From: Suillus spraguei
Lineage: Eukaryota > Basidiomycota > Agaricomycetes > Boletales > Suillaceae
Direction of reading: 5' to 3'
Assembly: GCA_016800925.1 (NCBI GenBank)
Contig: JABCPU010000469.1
Coordinates: 1 to 50,723 of the forward strand
DNA: 50,723 nucleotides
Shown: in pieces, positions 44,866-50,723 of the stretch
Numbering within the stretch: the stretch's first letter is position 1
Layout of the letters: each line of letters opens with the position of its first letter
Notes under the pieces: model-generated
Database searches by the model: none
The model's input: the letters and a program-made list of their open reading frames with translations, nothing else
Told to the model about the DNA's origin: nothing
Position numbers and translations under genes: made by a program

Positions 44866-46601
44866 TTAATGGTCGTCATCGGTGGACGGAGATGCACAGC
44901 AAAGGAACAACCCAACACGAGCCCAAAATGTGGGATTCTTGATACGCGTCCCCTTTTCGCCAGCTCGTTCCGGCCGCCAAGCAACATACAGTTCCTGCGA
45001 AAAAAAAAATGAGACACTACCCATTGCATTGAGAACACATCCCAAAAAGGACGCACATTCTTTTCATCTAGTGCAGGACCGCGACGAGAGGAGGTACTAG
45101 GTCCTGGAAAATGCTGAGGTTTGGTTGGTTCATCGTTGTTGGGTGAGGAACGGCTGAAGAGTGAGGGAAGGCGAGCGACGAGGGCGCGCGGTCCCCGGGA
45201 TGGCGCAAAAGAACTGCGGCAGCGATGTAGGGAAGGATCAGGATAGAGACGGCTGGAAGTGAGCGGCTAACAACATAGAAGTCAGAAAAGGGAGGGAAAA
45301 TGAGACGGTAGTATCGCACCGGGTCACAGTCTTGACCTCCATCAAAAAAGCCTGGTGGTACTTGATGTGAGGCTGGACGAATAGTTGAACGTCGCGTAAT
45401 GTAAGCCTGGAATATCGATGTCACAATAAATATCAAGGACAGAAAAAGACACCACGTACACCCGATAATAACTTGTGCGAATGGGACATTAGTATGTTTG
45501 ATTCTTGAAAACTCACAAGATGATACATACCTTCCTTTTGAGTTCAAATTTTTGTACCTGACAGTCATTGGGAATGAGATAGCGAGTGGGAGTCGAGTTA
45601 GCACTCACATCAGGTATGAACAAGAGATCCTCTAGTCTGGCTGAATTGAAGATGGCTTGAATGTCCCATACGTATACGTTTGTATCTTCACAACCTGTGA
45701 ATAGTAGCCTTCCATCAGCGGAAAAGGCTGCACACTGGACGTCTGAACCCTTTTCATGTTGCAGAGGCGATCCAACTTGGAGATTTGTATCAAGATTCCA
45801 GAGACGTGCTGTTCCATCCCATGATGTACTCGCAAGTAGGCGGTCGTTCCGAAATAATGTAATGGACTTGATACCCTGTGTGTGACCGTCCAGGATGGCG
45901 ATCTGGTACCAGGTGGCAGTGTCGAATATCCTAATTGAGCCATTCCTTGACCCGGAGATAAGCTTTTTTTCGTCCGATGTCCAGGTCAAACTCCAAACTG
46001 GTCGATGCAGTTTGATTGCGGTGAGCTGTTTGCCTGTTTTTGCATCCCAGATTTTGATTCCATCGCGTCCGCAGGTCGCAATTCTTGTTGCGCTGGGTGA
46101 GTAGCTCACCGCGTACACGTGCTGGTGTCCTGTATTTATTGGATTCAAACCCTGGACGGGTCCTCCGCTCTCGACATGCCACACTCTTGCCGTCCCATCA
46201 AAGGATCCGGTCACCACTCGGTCACCATATGGACTCCAGCACACTGACTCTACAGCTTGAGTGTGCTCTTTCCATTTGGTAATGACCTTTCCTGTCCTGA
46301 CGTCCCACAACCTCACTGTCCCGTCCTCGCTTCCGCTGGCAACAGTCTTCCCATTTGGAGATAATGCCATCGTCCATACTCCTGCCTTATCCCATTCATC
46401 TCGCCACTCGTAACCTATCTGTGCACCGCTGTCTAGGTCCCATAGTCGAAGTGAACCATCGAAAGAACATGTGATGATGCGTTGCCTGCCGGGCAGGTGT
46501 GCAACGCCGACTACCTGCTTAGTATGGCCTCGCATTATCATGCGGGGGATTAGTTTTGATGTTTGTTTCATCTCAGCAGCAAGAGAAGACATGGTAGGCA
46601 T
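44866..46601 (-). CDS. WD40-repeat protein
   Basis: Predicted beta-propeller scaffold. The long first exon from MPTMSSLAAEMKQTSKLIPR at 46601 contains at least seven WD repeats, for example GSLRLWDLDSG, GTVRLWDVRTG, GTARVWHVESG, DGIKIWDAKTG, GSIRIFDTATW, GTARLWNLDTN and TNVYVWDIQA. Later exons give YITRRSTIRPASHQVPPGFF, a Ser/Pro/Arg-rich stretch (LVARLPSLFSRSSPNNDEP) and the tail ELYVAWRPERAGEKGTRIKN, FWARVGLFLCCASPSTDDDH, ending at 44866-44868. Adjacent Cys residues in the tail could be modified by lipid, but no consensus is certain. Proteins of this make-up are common in ectomycorrhizal Boletales and related fungi as I remember them; specific partners are unknown. Confidence 0.88.
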
Positions 46602-48105
46602 TCGGGAATTTCAATCAAGGGAATCGTGGCCTATATGCGCGAGAGCAGCTTGTTGGATCTTTGAATCAGAATGGGTATCTTGAGGGGTTTAGACTGTGGG
46701 CGAGTTCACTGGCATATCTGCTTTGACCTCAACTTTTGTCGACAGGCAAGGATGTGATATTACTCACGATCTAACTTGTTCGCAGGAGATCGATCCTGAC
46801 GATTTTGGGATGGGTGTATGTTTGCTGTTGGATCTGTACGAGGATGTAAGACACCAGCCGGCGAATAGGTTTGTAGCTTTCCTTATCTCCACGTTTCCTG
46901 GGAAATAGTGTCACTTACAGCTCAGATGACTTCGGCACAGATGAGCACCATTGACGAACGGGAGGTGCAGATTGATAGCTGAGATAGTAAAAGTTTTGAA
47001 CTCGAGAATTCGTCTGAGAGGTCGTTCAAGTCGTGTAATAAGGTGCGTGTTCCGTCCGATATCTTTTGTCTCTATATATTCACAACTGTTGCTGTGCGGA
47101 TGGGCGCCCAGGCACGACACTGGTGGCATGTGCATTTGTTGCCTTGAACTTGGTGATTCATGTCAACATTTGACAGAGTGCCGTACTTCATCCCCGTGTT
47201 CTGCAGCCAGTCTGTGTCAAACTGGATTCGGGGAACGGCGAGTAGCACACGCGTGTCCTACCCTGTCTTGTTGTAAGCACGCTGGCTTACTGGAGTTCCC
47301 ACAATCTACATAAATACTGCTAGCGACACTGAAACACAAACTTTTAGTATCACTGCCTTGTGGCGTAGCAGCCAAGGGATGACTAAGTTACACTTGTGTC
47401 CCTGAGTTGTGGTTACATAATAGTCATCTTTTCATTTCGGAGTGGATCGGAGTCAAGGAGTGTTACTAGTATGTTGAATAATTTTATTTCAAAATACAAG
47501 TTCATGTCTTATCGAGAGCTGTAGTGCATACTAGTGTTGCGGGCCCCCGCATCTCCGGATGTGCGAATATCCTAGCGCAAAGCATAACCTACCAGGCCGC
47601 CGTCCCCGCCGGCCATTTTAATGCGCCGCGTATCCTGCAAAGATGAGATGCCTTTGTGTGCAGTAAGTGCAATATCTAACAAGTGAAGAATTATTTTTTT
47701 ACCGCCTCACCACTCCCTTTGGGCTACCGCACGTTCACCCTCGTAACTCACGTCTTTTCTCTTTGGCGATCTACGAATGGGACTGGGGTGCTACATGCTT
47801 AACATTGCTCCGTAGTCGCATCCTTGATTTGGTTACCAGTATGATTCAATATATCATTTTTTTTCTATGATGTTATGTTGGTTGCTTATGAGTGTCCTAG
47901 CGATACCTGAACATTCATTCAGTTGTCCAAGATGTGTGTTCCATTCATCCTCCAGTACTCGCTGAAATGCCCGAGCAACTGCAAGGCACCTGGGGATATA
48001 TCTATATCTAGTGTAGGTCGTTCATGAATGGAACTATGACGCTCTAAATAATAAAGTGCGCGATACACCAGCTACTAGCTACTTCACAACATACAAGATG
48101 GTCCT
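46602..48105. other. Intergenic region upstream of WD40 gene
   Basis: 1.5 kb without a supported gene. A plus frame at 46951-47313 is Cys-rich near its end but lacks a signal peptide or splice support. A GC-rich patch at 47545-47630 stands out from AT-rich surroundings. Confidence 0.45.
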
Positions 48106-48370
48106 TCAGCAGTTCGGGTTGATCTCTCTGATGTTGAGTTTCTCGAAGCGTTCGACAGCCTCCTTGTAAGGTTGAAGATTTCGTCCGTTCAACAAAAATC
48201 CGATATCCATTCCGTCCCACCACAGCTGCCTCCAGTCCTCCTTACATCTCTTTTGTTTCGCGCAAGTTCCTGCATGCACAATAAATGGGACTTACCATGC
48301 AATGACCCGATGGTGCACACTGCACATCGAGACCTTCCTTGACTTGAACATTGCGTTTCACGCCACCGAC
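48106..48370 (-). CDS. Partial small Cys-containing hypothetical gene
   Basis: Two exons are visible on the minus strand: one after an AG acceptor at 48371-48372 reading VGGVKRNVQVKEGLDVQCAP and SGHCM, then a short gtaagt..gcag intron, then GTCAKQKRCKEDWRQLWWDG and MDIGFLLNGRNLQPYKEAVE, ending INPNC at 48106. Four cysteines lie close to the splice joint. Upstream exons were not found, so start and family are unknown. The consistent frame through the splice makes this better than a chance frame. Confidence 0.45.
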
Positions 48371-49292
48371 CTAACAACGTGATATTCCTCATCAGAGATA
48401 TCACTGATGCAAGCAGTTGCTCAAAAGCATGCGGCAAGCATGTGTACTGCATCGATATCGCATGATATTTACGGCGCTGTGTGACATCTAAATCGAGGTG
48501 GCTAAAGGACTGGTGAACTCGAAGATAACACTGTTTTTCAATGATCTTGGTACAAGACACTTATATCGTCGTCGATGACTCTCAATTTTTTTCATTGTAT
48601 ATTGAAACATTAATGTCTATTACGATTTTCGAAAAACTGACCTACCATGGGGTGGAATTTAAAAATGTGGTGGCTAAAGGAGTACTATTTTTCGTTAACT
48701 ATGCCAGCGGAGTTACCATATTAGGTAACTCCACACACGCACGCTTTCGCCATATTTTAGTTCATCTCTCACTATAACTATTGATTTGATCCAACTTCCA
48801 AGCATTGTAACCTTCACGATATGCTGGTTGACTATTACTAATGCCTGTTCAGGTCTCTCTGTGAGGTGGAGATAGGCCAACAAGCCAAACACAACCTTAG
48901 CAACGTATCATCTGTATAAGTGCAATCATCTATTATCTATCTATCTATTATAATAAAATCGCTCTGTTACGTGTATTAGAGACAAACGACAAAGACATTC
49001 TCATTGGGGAGAGTTATATTTTCGCAGGACAGGATAGACAACAATAATAAATACACTATGTATTGATGCACAAAAGAAATTATTCCACAGTACTAGACAG
49101 AATTCTCTCCTAAAAGACAAGCCGCGCAACGACAATGTCCACTTGTATTGTTATAATATAATCATACAGAAACTCAACTAAGGAATAAGACCTCCATAGC
49201 CTATTTGAGAAGAATCCGTACATCCTTCAAATCTATATGCCGCTTTGCGTCTGAAAAACGATGCTTCGTACGTATACTTTGGCAATTTCATA
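48371..49292. other. Intergenic region with short TCTA repeat
   Basis: Mostly AT-rich with a brief (tcta)n-like microsatellite at about 48930-48945. No gene supported. Confidence 0.45.
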
Positions 49293-50723
49293 TTAATTGG
49301 TGGTGGCATCAGTGAACGGGGTTTTGGAAAAACCGACGCGGGACCGGCGATATCGAACACAGCGTAGAAGCGCTGGAGGAATACATAGCCAAGACGAAAG
49401 TCATCCCCACGGCCAACAGGTGTGTTAAGGTTTTTAACGGCAAGATATACACCACCGTCAAGACCATTAATCTTGGAGTTGATATGACGAGGCCAGATTT
49501 GGGCGTTACGGGTGAGACTGTAGGTTTCTGCCATGCAAAATGGTGAACAAGGGTGTGAGGATTAACAGAATCGACGTACGCCGCCAATATGAAACTCTAA
49601 GGGAAGCAGGGCATCGTACCGCTCAGGGGTAATAAAGAGAAGATTAGTCCTCGAATCAAAATTAGCACCGGTTGCAACCCTGTAATTCTCATAGGCATCT
49701 ATCAAACGTTGATTAGAATGCATAAAAAATTACTCGCTGACTCTAAATACATACTGGAGGCAAGGTAATTATAGGTGGAGCCACAATCCACGATACCAAA
49801 GCCGGTGAGTAAGATCTCCGTGGTGCCGTAGGTAATCCTCTGTTCGAAACCCCAAAACATCGATGCGGGGAAATTGTGGTGACAGACTGAAACAAAACAA
49901 TTACTATCAGTCTGGATTGATCTAGGAGCTGAGGTAGCTTACGTGTATGCGATGTCGTCGGTGTAGAAGGCAGTGTTCGGTTCACCAAAGTTGAGTATTC
50001 CACCGTCGTTTCCATCCCTACTGGAGGGCTGGAAAAATATACCGACAAGGGCTGAGAAATGCTGCCGGTGTCAAACAGGCGCTGAGTGATAGTCTCGAGC
50101 TCTATTTCTGGATGATTTTTCACGGAGCCGGCTGACAAGCTGTAGGCCCGATGCCAAGGACACCGTTATAAATCATGCCCTCATCATAATCAGAAGCGAC
50201 AGCAATTTTCATCTCGGTAGTGAACGTATCATCAAAAGTGAGGACATCAGTGAATAGAATTCCTATAGATAATCGTAGGTATCTTCAAATTATGATAGTA
50301 TATATGTCATGCCGGTGAAGAAGCCAATGTCGTATTTACCACCACCTCCCATGGAGTCACGAAGCTGCTGGCAGTTTTCTCGTACGCCTTGTTGGCGCCA
50401 ACCCATGTGACCGCGCTACCGGTGTCGACAAGCAAGTTGTCTTCAGTAATATGTTAGCAGCCGCATGTTTCTCAGTGTTGAACTTTACAATATGTGGGGG
50501 GATTGCCAATGCCAACTAATACGGTGAAGCACGACTTTTGGTTTCTAAAGGAATATCAGCACGTCGGCCATGCGTGCTGTTATCCCTAAAGGCCGCCACG
50601 CGAGCCTCATCGTGCTGTACCAGGTTGATCATTGGAGAGTTTTAGCCTCCTGGTTATAGGGAGGGTGATGCGGGAATTGCGAACTTCAACGGGCGATCCC
50701 GTGACGACAAAAGCCAGGAGTGT
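49293..50723 (-). pseudogene. A1 aspartic peptidase, polyporopepsin-like, disrupted, 5' end outside
   Basis: Secreted pepsin-type endopeptidase. At the right edge part of a leader (TLLAFVVTG) and propeptide (SPVEVRNSRITLPITRRLKL) are visible. The first catalytic motif is NLLVDTGSAVTWVGANKAY (about 50430). DVLTFDDTFTTEMKIAVASD and YNGVLGIGPT follow, then ITQRLFDTGSISQPLSVYFS, GGILNFGEPNTAFYTDDIAY, the second active-site loop GIVDCGSTYNYLAS (about 49780, Cys in place of Thr of DTG), and near the end TYSLTRNAQIWPRHINSKIN and GYVFLQRFYAVFD. The probable stop is TAA at 49293-49295. At least four single-base frame changes are needed (about 49341, 50017, 50139 and 50635), so it is either a recent pseudogene or error-laden sequence. 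Confidence 0.75.

Noticed and set aside
45513..46601. NLR/STAND protein with WD40 repeats
   Set aside because: No NACHT or NB-ARC motifs precede the repeats; the start codon lies immediately upstream of the first repeat.
46951..47313. Cys-rich plus-strand frame as a secreted protein
   Set aside because: No signal peptide, no splice support, and the cysteines are not regularly spaced.

Overview
The window is nuclear DNA of a filamentous basidiomycete, most likely an Agaricomycete. Genes are dense, with many introns of about 46-60 nt (GT..AG). Several families look typical of mushroom-forming fungi: an expanded kinase family, a polyporopepsin-like aspartic peptidase, a WD40 protein with a short Cys/Ser/Asp-rich tail, and small Cys-rich secreted proteins. 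A Boletales source is possible, but that rests only on family resemblance recalled from knowledge.

Region 1 (1-16.6 kb) is a tandem array of a head-to-head gene pair: a kinase-like gene on the minus strand and an unrecognised gene (called 'gene A' here) on the plus strand, sharing a ~290-345 bp promoter. There are three copies. The first is diverged and its kinase is a pseudogene. The second and third (about 4.87-10.43 kb and 10.43-16.65 kb) are nearly identical. A kinase relic near 4.5-4.8 kb shows a further old copy. The recent duplication also took the 3' part of a mitochondrial carrier gene, leaving a truncated copy at 10.0-10.43 kb; the intact gene is at 16.2-17.4 kb. Copy 3 carries two short inverted-repeat insertions flanked by TA, and copy 2 keeps a clean empty site for one of them.

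Region 2 (16.2-26 kb) is ordinary single-copy sequence: a YMC1-like mitochondrial carrier (-), a C2H2 zinc-finger protein (+), an NADH pyrophosphatase of the NUDIX family (+), a secreted GH18 chitinase (-) and a CoA-binding-domain protein (-).

Region 3 (27-38.7 kb) is a mosaic of segmental duplications. Three copies of a small secreted six-cysteine protein gene (one forward, two inverted), three copies of a non-coding repeat (B0, B1, B2) and two decayed copies of a cysteine-synthase-like gene are arranged as B0-SSP1-B1-CS1-SSP2(inv)-SSP3(inv)-tRNA-like tandem repeat-B2-CS2.

Region 4 (39-50.7 kb) holds ADA2 of the SAGA complex (-), a proline-rich hypothetical gene (+), a WD40 protein (-), a small Cys-containing gene fragment (-) and, running off the right edge, an A1 aspartic peptidase (-). 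Several otherwise conserved genes here and in NPY1 are broken by single-base indels, mostly in short homopolymers. This pattern looks more like sequence error than biology in single-copy genes and should be settled before any of them is called a pseudogene.
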